DNA of 64,000 nucleotides from Onchocerca volvulus (taxonomy: Eukaryota > Nematoda > Chromadorea > Rhabditida > Onchocercidae): contig HG738138.1 of assembly GCA_000499405.2 (NCBI GenBank), forward strand, positions 21,400,824 to 21,464,823, in the 5' to 3' direction. Position 1 is the first letter of the stretch. The number at the start of each line of letters is the position of its first letter. Shown one piece after another: positions 50,101 through 61,829 of this stretch. The notes beneath the pieces are model-generated. The model saw only the letters and a program-made list of their open reading frames with translations, made no database searches and had not been told where the DNA came from. The position numbers and the translations under genes were made by a program.

Positions 50101-51005
50101 ATTTTTTGGACTACTCCCCATACCTTCTCAACGATATGACAAATTTTCAGAATTTATGCATGTGTGTAGAAAATTGGAAAAAATATTTAAAATGACTGTG
50201 CTGTTTAACAGAATTTGCATGTCGACATGTCAGTTTCGTTCTGAGATTAATTAAGTGTCAATGATCATACTGAAAATAATCATTTACAAATGCCTGCTTA
50301 GATGTGCTGATTTCTATTACCCAATAATTTTGGGACACTTTACCAGGAAAATATCTGACGATTCTGCTTCGGAAAAAATCTTTGAGATCATTACAAAAAG
50401 TTAGCTTTTGTATGTCAAATATAAGGGGCATTTACGAAAACGATGTCTAACAAACAACTTAAGTTTCTCAAAAAATTTATTAGCACACTTACATTCTATC
50501 GTTGCCAATGAAGTCAAACCATCCCGAATCATCTGCAGCTGCATCATAAGGACCATAACGAACTTGCTTCGAATATGCCATAAATAACAGTCGCTTTTCA
50601 TATGGTATCATAAGTTCACAACTCTTTTTTCTTTCTAAAAAAGGTATTCACAATAAACTGAGGCTAAATTCAGCTAATGCTATACTATGAAAACAACCTT
50701 AGTATTATTCAAGCACGATATGGTGAAAGGGATTCTAAAAGTATCGCATATGATACTCTTGCAGTGATCATTATGGTACATAATTAAACTGGCAGAATAT
50801 ACTGGTAAAATCTCATTCATATTACACATTCAGTATTTCCAGCGGCAACTAATAATGTCATTTCAAGTGGTATCGGAACAATACCTCGATAAAAAGATAT
50901 GGCCAATTTGTATACATCCTCCAACGGCGCTCCGAATTTGTTCACAATTAAGTCGATTTCTGCAACAGCCGTGTCATTGTCTCGTTTAGCTGTTTGGTCT
51001 TCCAT
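32713..51005 (-). CDS. ACBD3: ACBD3/GCP60 homologue: acyl-CoA-binding and GOLD domain Golgi protein
   Basis: Ten exons join in phase: 50885-51005, 50493-50634, 45931-46065, 45622-45699, 45051-45138, 37149-37377, 34372-34493, 33920-34033, 33333-33506 and 32713-32829, giving 439 aa. An acyl-CoA-binding domain occupies about residues 12-130 ([43 protein letters not shown]). A glutamine-rich helical region follows ([38 protein letters not shown]), then a C-terminal GOLD domain ([67 protein letters not shown]) with the acidic insert known from human ACBD3. In animals ACBD3 is a Golgi-surface scaffold that binds giantin and PI4KB; this role is inferred by homology. A TTTTTGTAG acceptor lies 11 bases before the ATG. 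Intron 5 is 7.7 kb and contains an F-box/LRR gene on the other strand. Confidence 0.93.
34494..37148. other. Intron 6 of the ACBD3 homologue, no other gene seen
   Basis: About 2.65 kb, AT-rich, with only short frames. One member of a dispersed repeat pair lies at 36857-36920. Confidence 0.6.
36857..37554. repeat. Pair of direct repeats flanking ACBD3 exon 6
   Basis: Copies of about 62 bases at 36857-36920 and 37493-37554 share TTTAAAGTTGAATG, CTGCCATTCAGTAA and CTTTT-ATTTTAC in the same order. They lie on either side of the exon at 37149-37377. Confidence 0.8.
37378..39842. other. Right part of ACBD3 intron 5, upstream of the nested gene
   Basis: No exon seen. It contains one member of the repeat pair (37493-37554) and a trinucleotide-rich patch at about 38870-38930 (TCA steps, then CAG/CAA steps). 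The last few hundred bases must hold the promoter of the nested F-box gene. Confidence 0.5.
39843..43727 (+). CDS. F-box and leucine-rich-repeat protein, nested in an ACBD3 intron
   Basis: Nine exons join in phase: 39843-39953, 40633-40713, 41323-41447, 41541-41685, 41920-42020, 42175-42421, 42853-43137, 43263-43372 and 43490-43727, giving 480 aa. TATTTTACAG lies 16 bases before the ATG. Residues 1-37 form an F-box ([32 protein letters not shown]), which would bind SKP1 in an SCF ubiquitin ligase. The rest is leucine-rich repeats ([81 protein letters not shown]) of the cysteine-containing FBXL type, likely for substrate binding. The C-terminus is polar and acidic. Substrate is unknown. The whole gene lies inside intron 5 of the oppositely oriented ACBD3 homologue. 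Confidence 0.88.
43728..45050. other. Left part of ACBD3 intron 5, downstream of the nested gene
   Basis: It should hold the 3' UTR of the nested F-box gene. No further exon seen. Confidence 0.5.
46066..50492. other. Intron 2 of the ACBD3 homologue, no other gene seen
   Basis: 4.4 kb. Contains an (AT)n microsatellite at about 47082-47106, shorter (TA)n runs near 47453-47466 and 49688-49702, and several poly-A/T tracts (46890, 47224, 48220, 48590). No exon with consistent splice sites was recognised on either strand. Confidence 0.6.
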
Positions 51006-51939
51006 AAGTAATTGATCTACAAAAATTTATCAAGGTGAGAGAATCGTAAAGATATATAAAGCGCTGAAAGAATAAGGACGACGTCAATGAATTAAGAACG
51101 TAATGATGTTTCCGATTCAAATAAATTCCAACTATCCAGAGAAAAATTAATTCAAACAACTGCATAATGTAGTAAATTCATGTATGAAAATCATTAAACA
51201 AATCATTAAGATAGTATCAGAGCAAATTTAATTTACATTTCCAAACAAAATTAAAATTGCTTAATTGCTTAAAAAAATATCATGCGTTCTGTTTGCTATT
51301 CAATTATTTGGTAAAAGACAACTGAAATTCATTTTGAATGTAGTGAAAAGTGTATCTGATTCAGTAATTTACGATGAATAATCGTAATCGTTAACTTTCT
51401 GACAGCCAAAAATGATTTGAATTGAAAGCATCATCATGCTCTTCACTTATCAATGTTCCTCTTCACTTCGCTTCTTTTCAACAAATAATTTAAAGAAGAT
51501 TGACAGATAGAAGGGCTTTAATTCATTTAAATATTTCAAAATTCCCTTTCCTTTCTTCCGTGACTCCAGAATAAAACCCAACCAATCATACGTAAAAAAA
51601 ACTGAAATGAAACAATCACAGTCAAACTGAAGCAAAATATATAGATTTCGGAAATGGCCGGACCGTACAATACCGGGGTCGCATGGAGGGACAACGCGAC
51701 ATTGTCAGATCGTATTCTTCGTTCTACTTTTCTTTTTTTTTGTCTTGTAGTTTTTAAGGTGAGTTAAGGTAAGATATTGATGAGTCAGAGTTCATTTCTT
51801 TCATTTCGTTCCACTTCTCTTCATAAGTTGATTCTTTATTCTGGTCGTGTTCCTAGGCAAAAAGTTCTGTTGCAGTACTATTATTTTCCCATAGAGACTT
51901 ATCTGATCGCTATTTCCTAGATAATCTTAAGGTTTGAAG
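51006..51939. promoter_or_regulatory. Shared upstream region between ACBD3 homologue (-) and TAF10 (+)
   Basis: The two genes diverge here, 934 bp apart. A GC-rich patch at about 51655-51712 (GGCCGGACCGTACAATACCG and following) stands out from the AT-rich flanks and lies about 230 bases before the TAF10 start, a plausible TAF10 promoter element. No TATA box was chosen. Confidence 0.4.
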
Positions 51940-53175
51940 ATGCATAGTCAGTTATCAGATGACCGCAAATTAGAAATTGTATCTGGAATTAAGGACGTAA
52001 CATCAACAATGCAAACAGTGTCTTCAAACACTTCAACAGCACGTCCGGTTGTTAGCCAGCAGAAATCACTTTCAGACTCGCAACATGCTGCTTTACTTGC
52101 TAGTGGTCCTGTTCCGTTGGGTTCTTCTCTCAGGTTAGTTTTTATCTGTATGCAAATATTTGTATTCAAAAGTCAGTCATAGTGATCCAACGATTCTATA
52201 TGGAATAGTCATCGCTCAACGGATAAAAGGTACGCCGGAGATTACATGCTGATGATGTTCAAGAGTTCATATCGACGGCACGTCGATGACGAATTGCTAC
52301 TGTAATATTTGCGCGCATGCATTGTTACTCATCTCAATATAAACTTGTACATCAACATCGAAGTAATCCTATCATATGGCACCAGCCGTCTTGTGATATG
52401 ATTCTATAGATAAAAAGTTGTCATTCGAAGTTGACGGCTTTTTGTTCCCAATTTATCTAAACTATTTCATAATACATCATTAATTATTAGCACTAATGAT
52501 TTGAGAAACATAAATTTCAGAGATTTTGTAAATGACTTAGACAATTACGTGCCAACGATACCCGATGCCGTTACAATCCATTATATGAAGAAAAGTGGAG
52601 TTGATTGCGCAGACTCGCGGGTTATACGCTTATTCTCACTTGCAGCTCAAAAGTTTACTTCGGATATTATTTTGGATGCTATGCAACAGGTATTTGCATT
52701 TTTTATTTTTTATATAGGTGATTAAAAGGGAGATTAGGCATCTCTTTCTCAGTTTAAAGTAAACAACTCGAATTGTTTATCCACGTTTTTCTATAAAAGA
52801 AAAATTTCGTCTGATAGTTAAAAGAGCTATCGAACATAGAAGCAGTGAAAGATAATGGTAACTCCTTTAATAAAGAGTTTAAATATATATGATATTATTT
52901 TCTCCGCAAGAATGATTGAATGAATTGCTTAGCTTAAAACGTTTGAAGTAACGCTGAGGCAATTTTTGAATACTGTAGATTTTTAAAAATATTGTGTATA
53001 TATTAGTCTCTTCTATGTTGTTCATTTCTCGGAAACTATTTAGGCACGCATGAAAGGATTGGGACAAACAAAAAAGGGAACCAAGGAAACACGTTACACG
53101 TTGACTTCAGAGCTATTGGAGCCCGTGCTTGCTGAATATGGTATTGAACTGAAAAGGCCACCTTATTTTCATTGA
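51940..53175 (+). CDS. taf-10: TAF10, histone-fold subunit of TFIID and SAGA
   Basis: Three exons, 51940-52133, 52521-52689 and 53044-53175, give 164 aa. The ATG ([19 protein letters not shown]) lies about 20 bases after a TTTCCTAG acceptor. The N-terminal 65 residues are Ser/Thr-rich and poorly conserved. The histone-fold region follows the family closely: [40 protein letters not shown], and the C-terminal end [19 protein letters not shown] with KRPPYF, as in the human protein's ending KKPHYF. TAF10 pairs with TAF8 in TFIID and SPT7-like proteins in SAGA; this is family knowledge. The basic linker ([14 protein letters not shown]) between the last two helices is normal. No oddity seen. Confidence 0.96.
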
Positions 53176-53869
53176 ATAGAACAAAATTATTATGAAATAT
53201 AGAGCCATGAATAGAATACTGGATTTCATATATTTTGTATGATATTTCAATATTTACTTCGAAATTTTAAATGTACATGCTTTAACCATTTTATTGTCTT
53301 TTTACATTTCAGTATTCGGTTCATTGGAATTATGAATTCATTCTTCATTAAATCATTTTGAGCGGTTTCCTTCTGATGAGGCTTACCGAGTACTCTTTTG
53401 TATATGAACTCTTCCTGTTTTGTCGTTTCCTTCATTCAAAAAATAAAATGTGGTTTAGAAACCTTAAGTATAATGATGTTTTGTCTTTCAAATCGTTTAT
53501 ATCTTAATTTTAATTTAATTAATAGTTTGAATCTCAGTTTTCACTGTTCTTTTGCGAAATGTTTTTACTATCGTGAAAACTTTATTGATAAAAGCTGTCA
53601 TAATTAGTTATCTTTCGAAAGAATTTATGTTTCAGCATTCTATATTCTCGTTATCTTTTCGAAGCTTTTCTGAATTTTTTCTGTTTTAAGAATTCAGAAG
53701 GATTTCATTATCATGAAGAAATTAAAATTTTTAACTGGAAAAGTTGTTCTTGCAGTGCATGAATTCCATGATTCCAGAATATTCGTAAAGCTTAAATTTG
53801 CACATATGCAGTGAACTTGTTGAACTACTAAGAAAATGAAGTAATGGAAGCGATTTTAAGGAGACAGTC
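53176..53869. other. Intergenic between TAF10 and the next rightward gene
   Basis: About 700 bases, same orientation on both sides. That is longer than a usual nematode operon gap, so co-transcription is possible but not indicated. Confidence 0.45.
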
Positions 53870-56538
53870 ATGAGGATACAAACTTTTGTTTATAAATCGT
53901 CCAGAAGTATGACCCATTTGGCATGTCGATTTTGCAATGATGAATCCGCGGTCCATGTTGTTGATCCTGTATTGGATTTGCGTTATCGCTTTGAAGACAT
54001 GAAAAAGCTTAAATGCATGCTTGAAGCGAGGTGAGCTTAAAATTTAAGCCGAAATGACTAATAGGGTATTCTGGTAGTTTCATGAAGTGAATAAGATTTA
54101 AAAAAAAATTAAGTTTCCTAAGACGGTAGATTCTTTTAAAATATGGGTTTTATTCTAATTTGGTATTTTATCTTTTTGATTTTATAGTCAGTTTTCACTC
54201 AGTTCATGAACTTCTGTTGTGACATTGTCAGCAGTAGCAGGAAGCAGATGTTTTGTACTGATTATCATTTTATTATGGTCAGTCATTGCAGTTCTCAGAA
54301 TTTGTTAAAAACACTTGTTGTTTTAGAAGGTTAGAAGTTGATGTTGTAAGTGTTGCTGCGAATTATCATAAGTGGTGGAATGTTTATACGAAGTGGCGTG
54401 ATTCGTTGATTGAGGTATAGTTTTTGTTAATTGATTTGTCCAAGTGCGCAAATTCTGTTGAGAAAAAAAATTATTTTATTTATATGAAGAATTTATTAAA
54501 TATAAAATATCATCAAACTGTTTTTATATGGTGCAAATTTTATTTATAATTTTATAAAACTATTTTAGTCGCGGGCAGGAACTATGTCACATGATCGTGA
54601 ATTGAGACAACGTTTGCTGAACGAAAGTGAAGGATTGCTGGATGCTTTGAGGTTACCTAATGATTTATCAACAGATACTATATGTGGAGTTGTTTCTTCG
54701 AATAATGAAGTTGAGAGTGGACAAAACAACAAATGCACATTTTTTTTGCAAAAAGCGGGTATGATGAAGGTATTATCTGTCATTAAATAACATTTTTTTT
54801 CTATCTTAAATATAATTATCATTCATTTGAAATCAAACATGATTGAAAATAGACTTGACAAGCTAAGAACTTTTGCTTAATTTCATTAACTTAGAAATGT
54901 GATTTCTTATTACAATAAATATAATCTTGTTTTTTTCAGGTGGAACCTTCAGCTTCAATTGCGCATCTTATAGGACTTCCAGCCAGTTTGCAGTATTCTC
55001 TCCAAAAGTTATTCCGTGAAGAATTTTGTGGAAACATTCTCAATGTAATAACTGTAATTAATTTTTCATCATCCTTCATGGTAATACGGCTCATTCAGAC
55101 GCAGTCTTCCGTGGCTCTTCAAAAGAGATTTAAAATTTCAACTAGCAGATTGTTCCTTTCAGTTGCTGATTAGCTTTCTAACTATTGGTCTTTATGGATC
55201 AATTCATAACGGTTATTTCTGACTGTATCGAGCTCATACAACCAGCTAATTTTCTTTTGAGCACACTTTCTAGGTTTCTCCACCTCATTTTGTGCGTGGT
55301 GCAATAATTGATGGTGTGAATATGTCAAAAGAATCTTTCCCGCAAATCAGTAGTAATGCGCATAAAAGGTCTTTGCTTTATTTAACAGGTTATTTTTAGT
55401 GTGAAATTTTTATTGATGTGATTATTTTGTGGATGGTATGTTTATTTTAACTTCTTTACTTCCTTTTTGCTCTTTCACGAAATATTGCAAATTTCATTAC
55501 GATGCGGAACTCTCAAAGAATTGATGTTGTGAAAATGTTCTGCATATTTTCCGGTAATGTTCGTCAAAATAGGACAAAATTGTTTTTAAGTTCAAAGAAT
55601 GAGCATTTCAATGTTTAACAATTAAGCAGTGGATGAAATAAGTGGAGCAGTTCAATATTTAACATTGTTGGTATTAAGCCAGAGGATATAATTTCGTTAA
55701 CAGATGATTTTTAGTATAGAATCATCTATGAAAGAAATTTACTTCATTATTTGACATACCAAATCAACAGAAATCTTTTGTCTGGATTAATCCTAACATT
55801 TTTTAAAGCAAAATTTTAGTTGATTTTTTGAAGGAATAAGGAGGAAAGAAAAGAGTCGTTTTTTATATCCTGATTATACAAACAAATTTTATCATTGCTG
55901 ATGATTGCTTTGTGAGCTGGATACTTCGAAATGCACTTCGTAAAACTATAATCGATTCGCATGAGTGGCGAATCTGAGAAAAATGACAATTCAAACGCTT
56001 GAATCAGCAAATTAACTAGAAAGATAATTGCAGGCCATAGCATTCCTTCGCTAGTTGCTCTCTTTGTGAAGAAATCCTTGATGTTGAAGAAAAACAAATG
56101 GCCTCTTCGCTTGCTCAGCAGTGGAGCTTCTTATGGCATTCCAGGTAACGTGCCAGCTTCCATGCTTAATTTGAACAATATTTCACAGCGAACGAAGACT
56201 ATGTTACTGACCTTCTGTCGAACGCAAGAGGAAGAGGACACTGAATATAAGTCTCTGACTAAATCATTGCAAGCAGTTTTGGAAAACAAATTATCTCTGG
56301 AAATTGCTTCATCGTTTATTCCTGCTTATAAATTATTAAATTTCGAATCTGGTGCAATTAGCTTATCAACTTCTTCTGGAATTGAGGTAAATTTTTTTCT
56401 TTTGGTTAAGGTAAATTTTTTGTTTTTCGTGTTTACCACAGGCTCAGCTGGTCTCAGAAAAATATCAGTAGTGATTAAACAAAAAAAGAAGAAAAACATG
56501 TTGCTTATAGACATTCTTTTTTTTAATTTCATATTTTC

Positions 56539-56575
<37 letters not shown>

Positions 56576-56918
56576 CTGTATTGAAATTCAGATAGCTCGT
56601 ATTTGTACGATTGGTTCATACATATCCCGTCGATTATGTATTTTGCTTGATTTGAAACCGGATAGTATTGATTTTGTGCGAATGGTTTTTGTTGATATTG
56701 ATCTCACAAGGTACAAAAAAGTTTTTTTGAATTGTTAATGTTTCAAACCATTTTTTGACTTATCCATAGTTATGCTTCGAATCTTTCATTCTAGAATCGT
56801 TTCGGCGATGATCGAAAAACATTTGATATCTGGAGAGTCTGTGTCAGAAAACGTTCACCCATTGATTCGGTCTCTTTTTCTGAAGTCTGGAAATTCTCAG
56901 AAAGTATGGAAAGCATAG
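53870..56918 (+). CDS. Unrecognised 412-aa protein
   Basis: Eight exons join in phase: 53870-54030, 54327-54414, 54569-54769, 54940-55044, 55274-55368, 56041-56386, 56592-56710 and 56795-56918. GATTTTAAG ten bases before the ATG could be a trans-splice site. No signal peptide or membrane segment is evident. The N-terminus has a CRFCNDE pair of cysteines, then VLDLRYRFEDMKKL and SVAANYHKWWNVYTKWRDSL. The C-terminal half is helical (LQAVLENKLSLEIASSFIPA, LCILLDLKPDSIDFVRMVFV). I do not recognise the family. Exon 6 is the least certain: its start at an AG at 56039-56040 is chosen by phase, and an alternative frame across 56041-56142 is also open but does not connect in phase with its neighbours. 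Confidence 0.7.
56545..56573. repeat. (TA)n microsatellite
   Basis: About 14 TA units inside the sixth intron of the unrecognised gene. Confidence 0.95.
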
Positions 56919-57599
56919 AAATTCCGCCATGAAATATGTTTCACTGTGTCATAAATTTACTTTAATCATTTGTCTTAATTTTTTCGACTATAACAATTCT
57001 GCTGTTTTTCCGATTTTATTTTATTTCTTCACCTAATTTATTTGACTCCATTTTTCTGTGTACTTTTGTTTTCGTTGTTAAATGTGATTCAGCTGTAGGT
57101 GGCTGGCTAGCGGAAGTAACATATTATATGTGAGGTTTTTATATGACTGGGATTCTATGGAATTTTGTTGAAATCAATTAATATAAATTACAATTTTTCC
57201 ACTTTTCGTTGCAGAAAATATACGGGTCGTTTGCCAATTTTTATTGAAATTTAGATAGTTCATATTTATACCGCTAATTGCATCTCCCGTCGATTATATA
57301 TTATTTTTTTTTTCGATTTTTTTACACAATGAAAAAATTAGTGATTAAAAAGTTAATTATTTTACAGTGCAAAAAGTCGACTAACAATTCTATATCTAAG
57401 AATGTATAGCAGATCTGGGAAAGAACTATAACCAAAGTTCTGCACTCGCAAAATTACTGAATGATAACAACAGATCTTTGCTTAAGTATTGTAGTTTCAC
57501 CTGTTTCAGGATTCATTCCTTGATTATATGTGAAAATTTATTTAGATGTGTTCTTTTATACACTTAACCATGTAGTATTTAAGTTATTTGCTGTTTGTT

Positions 57600-57661
57600 A
57601 AAATAAACATCCCAATCCAAACTAGCCGGTACTAGCTAATTCAGATTGGGATGTTTATTTT
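57600..57661. repeat. Perfect 18-bp inverted repeat with 26-base spacer
   Basis: The left arm AAAATAAACATCCCAATC (57600-57617) is matched exactly by its complement at 57644-57661. The spacer contains CTAGCCGGTACTAGC. Confidence 0.95.
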
Positions 57662-58361
57662 CATTAGAAGAAACAAATAATTCATCCTTTTTACTTCATT
57701 TATTGTGTATTGTATAAACAAATTTTTTGTTTTTAGAAGGAATTCGGATCTATCTAATTTTTTGGTTTGATGCGAAGAAATCTTCGCTGACATAAACTTT
57801 GTATCTTTCTGATGACATGTTGGCTGCTAGTTGCCTTGCTGAGGCGGCAAATTAAGTTGTGTCTTATACCATCGTTTCGAGATGCAGAACTTTTGTACAT
57901 ATGCTGATTATGCCAACTATTTCTCACAAGAATGGGAAATATCTTTGTAAACTTTACCTGGATTTATTCTTGGTATATTCAAAAGACAAATGGAGTCATT
58001 TGGTGGGACAAAATGGATTTGTGTCCCAGAAATCCTTTCAAGAGCGAAAATAGTGATGCACATATTGTACTGATACGATGAAAAAGGGTGATGAAAGAAT
58101 GCGCAGTATCATGTAGAAAGATGTTTGGAGGAGTGTTTAGGCGCTCGATATGTGTTTAATTTGAATTTATCGTGGCAAGGTCATTTCAAACCAAAGGAAT
58201 TCCCCATCTTACTCTTTGATGCATGGGAATGACTTCTCAAATGATTTTGAGCCACATTTTTCATACGTTTTCTCAAGTTCATCTGAAGATGATCGTTTTT
58301 TTTGTAGCTTTTTTGTTTTCATTTGTCTGATCCGCCTAGTTTCAGTAATGTTTCCTATTTG

Positions 58362-58392
<31 letters not shown>

Positions 58393-59800
58393 CTTTCATC
58401 TCTTTCTTTTGCCATTCTTGCTTTATTTGCAATTCAAATCTAGTGAGTAATATTATGGTTAACCTTGCAAAAAGTCAAGATTTCTTTCAAGTATGGATTG
58501 AATTGACGTAACTGCCGTCGTACATTTTAAGATTATTGATATTCGAGATTTAATTTTACTCTATCTATCAAACGAATGTTTGTGTAACTTATAGTTTTTG
58601 AACCGGTTCAAAATGTATCGGGTAGTAATTAACTTGTTTTTCTAATTCTTTCCATTGGAAGCACAATTCGTTCTTATTCCGTGCAAGCAATCATGTATGG
58701 TTGTGGTGTCATTTGTAGGTAGTTGTACCATTTTACCATTTTTCTATAATGAAATGATTAAATAAAAATGTATGCATGCATTCATCTCGTTCCTTATGAT
58801 TACCTTGTGCTAGCAGTATACAACTTATAATCAACCTTTTTCGAATCAACTCATCGAGTACAATAAGAGGAGCGAATCAAATTCCTCGATGTACTAATCC
58901 AAGTTTTGGAATGTATTGCACTGATTATAGCTTAGTCAGCGTTTGTTTTACAATTAATGACATTTTGTTCCGGTTGTTTTTTCTTTGCTTGAAAAAAAAA
59001 AAAAAAAGCCATTTGAAGAACCAGTCCCTGTTATATTATTGTTTGAAGTTAAGACACATAGTGGTAAAACTATTGAAAATGTAATAAATTGGTAGTAAAC
59101 TGGCGATGACCTATTTGTGTCTTACTTTTAGACCTCTTCTTTATTGCTCTTTCGTTTCTTTCAGTTTCTTCCTTCAATTTCATTTTTTTTTCTTTTTCTT
59201 TTTTTTTTTTTTTTTTAATATATGAATCTTAACGTTTTTGCAAATGTAACACATCATCGATTGCTTCTCTTCCTTAAATTCTGAATATTTTATTCTGAAA
59301 TGTTTGAGATCCACGATTTCAATTACAATAAGTCGTCTTGTTAGTTAAACATGAATAAAGTACCAAATTTTATGAAATAAATAGGTGTATTCATCATCAT
59401 CAGTACACGTTAACATTGTGGTTGAATCACTGTGTGGACAGTACCAGGATAGAGAAGAATTGGGGAAGGCAAAATTGGGTGTATTTGGGCAAGGATCATA
59501 CAGAACCATACGAAGAGATTTGAAAACTTTCTGGTCTCATTAGATCTCCAGAGAATATTGAAGGTGTGTGTAGGTGTGCGAGTCGTTACCTATCATCATC
59601 CTAAGTGTGATAATTTGAAGCAAATTTATCTTTCGGCTCGGTTGAAAGCGATAGATTAAATGTGATTAATGGATCAAATTAATTATATTTAATTTTCAAG
59701 GGAATGTTGCATTGAGTGAATTTCATTATCGAATTTCCCAGTCTTAGTCGGCCAAAGCTCAGGAAATAGTTCCTTTTAGCCTCAGCCAAAAAGGAATAAG

Positions 59801-59856
59801 AGATGTGAATTGAATGTCTAATTATGCTAGATGTGAATTGAATGTCTAATTATGCT
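59801..59856. repeat. Exact tandem duplication of a 28-bp unit
   Basis: Two identical adjacent copies starting AGATGTGAATTGAATGTCTA and ending ATTATGCT. Confidence 0.97.
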
Positions 59857-61257
59857 ATGTTGAATGATTATTAACTAGAATTAGATGATCCATCAACATA
59901 TACGCATCAGTTAATTTGAGCATTAATTTAATCATCATTTATTGAGATGAAATTTTCCTTTTTCCTTGAAAAATACATCCAATGGAGAAAGAGGAATTTT
60001 CACATTTCTGTTTGATCATTATTATTGCTTTAAATTTTTTTAACGCAATATGTCAGTTATATCCAGTGGGCGATGATTGGATAAAGATTGAAATGATAAG
60101 AGAAATCAGTGAGCAATGCATTCGGTGATTTGATAATTTTCGAGGAATTTTATGACGCGAAATTTGTGTTGTAGATTTCATAATTGTCATCTCGTAAGGT
60201 AATAATATCTTACATAACATACTTTGTTTCCTTTGAAATTGCACACATCTTTTTCAAACATTTTTTAAAATTATTTGATGGCATAATTTAGATAAAGCAG
60301 TTTTACTCGACTTGTGAGTTTTTGACAAATAAATTTATTTTTTTTCAACCACGGATTTTCGTTCAGAAAATCTCAGTGCAAAGTTCTCAGTAATTCTTCT
60401 GCATATTTTTAAAAGACAAATTTTAAAATAAGTTTGCATAGTCATCCACTATAGTTGATTTATGACTATGCCAATAAAAAAAATTCATACATCTTTCTTT
60501 AAGACTTATGTACTTCGGGATGTGTTATAGTCCAAATCAGATGAAACATATCCAAATCGGATGAAATTTAATAAAGCATAAGAGGTTTGAAATCTGAAAA
60601 AAATAATGTCAAGAATGAAAGATCGAGTCCACTATTCAGTAATGGAATAATCGAAGTTTGGAGGAAAGTCACAGAATAGGCTTAATCAGTGTTTTGAAAA
60701 ATTTGAGTTTGATTGATAAGAAACTTCTGAAAATGGAACATTAGGAAATACATATTTCTGTATTACATTAATATTACTACTGAATGAAAATAATGCGATA
60801 ACAGAGATGATGGTATTACTAAATATTTTGAGCCTTGGCTTATTACCATCAAGTTGGGAAAAAATCTCGGTATTTTTGAATTCCTATAAGGGTTCTTAAA
60901 ATAGCGCAAAATATGACTCAAGATTTTCCGTTTATTTCCTCTTTTTTCTATCATTCTTTTTCCCTTCAAAAAAGAATGCTTAATTTTTCAAGATATGACA
61001 AAATTTCTAAGCGGTTACCTTTTTAAAATAAGAAAGGAAGAATATTGCTGTATTGACAAACTGAATAATTAATGCCCTTCCTTTTGTTGTATTCATTTTT
61101 CAAGTCTACAGATTCTATGACACATTGTAGCACAATTCTAATAATTAATTTTACAACAGCTCATGATGGATACTGTTGCAGTATTTCAACTCTTTTGGAA
61201 ATAATATAGTAAATATAAAAAATTGATCGTATTAGAGGTCGCCAGCTGACCCGTAGC

Positions 61258-61431
61258 ACAAAAAGACATCTAAATTAGAAGCCAAGCAAGGACTTCATTA
61301 TCCGATCAATTTAAAAAGAACATTTGTTCCCGAAGTTGATATTACTTCTTATGAGACTGAAAACAAAATTTATATGGATTCAGGGACATGTGTAGGTAGT
61401 GATGAATGTAGAAGAGTGATATCAATATCGA
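61258..61431 (+). other. Coding-like stretch, gene model unresolved
   Basis: After an AG at 61256-61257 the plus strand is open for about 57 codons with a protein-like composition (KLEAKQGLHYPINLKRTFVP, EVDITSYETENKIYMDSGTC, GSDECRRV). A donor candidate (TGT then GTAGGT) falls near 61391. I cannot connect it to other exons. Confidence 0.25.
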
Positions 61432-61475
61432 ACTGATAACTGACGTCGAACTGATATTTACTGATATCGAACTCC
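61425..61475. repeat. Short imperfect direct repeats
   Basis: Three spaced copies of a (AT/GT)CGAACTGATA-like unit: ATCGAACTGATA, GTCGAACTGATA and ATCGAACTCCAT. Confidence 0.6.
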
Positions 61476-61523
61476 ATGACGAGCAATTTTGCATCTTTTC
61501 TCTTTTCATTTTAAATGTTTGTT

Positions 61524-61829
61524 TTAAATTTGTGAAGAATAGTTTGTAGGAGTTGGAATAAATGATAAATCAAAGAAACGCGAAAAATGCAGATAATGCT
61601 GTGTTGCTGTTGCTACTGATTGGTGCGGAATGCAGTTTGTGATATCTTCTTTATTATCGTCTTCGTTCTCATTCTTCAAACGAGAATCATTCATGATTTC
61701 GTGCGCTGATTCGTCGTCGTATGTCTTACAATCGGGTATTTTAATCGTAACTTCGATTTCTATGTATTTTTCCTCCATCGTTAATGATTCGATAGGTATT
61801 GATGGCGAGGAGGGGTTGAATGAGATCAC
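61524..61829 (-). other. Acidic open frame, doubtful gene
   Basis: The frame contains an internal ATG (MEEKYIEIEVTIKIPDCKTY at about 61778) and an acidic run (RLKNENEDDNKEDI) and ends at TAA. The opposite strand is also open over the same DNA (61630-62016), so coding strand cannot be decided. No family recognised. Confidence 0.25.

Larger units (their letters stand above)
56919..61257. other. Gene-poor region with repeats
   Basis: No supported exon on either strand. It holds a perfect inverted repeat (57600-57661), a 27-base poly-A (58361-58387), a poly-A near 58991, a poly-T near 59201-59216 and a 28-bp tandem duplication (59801-59856). The stretch 59420-59640 has fewer stops and slightly higher GC but no splice-consistent reading frame. 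Confidence 0.45.

Noticed and set aside
52230..52330. GC-rich patch in TAF10 intron 1 with a CTGATGATG word and a small ATCGAC..GTCGAT hairpin, considered as a C/D-box snoRNA
   Set aside because: The C-box base before TGATGA is not a purine and no matching D box or terminal stem was found at the right distance.
56066..56584. 172-codon plus-strand frame taken as a single-exon gene
   Set aside because: Its first part is exon 6 of the 412-aa gene; after 56386 it is intron, including a TA microsatellite that encodes a meaningless YI repeat.
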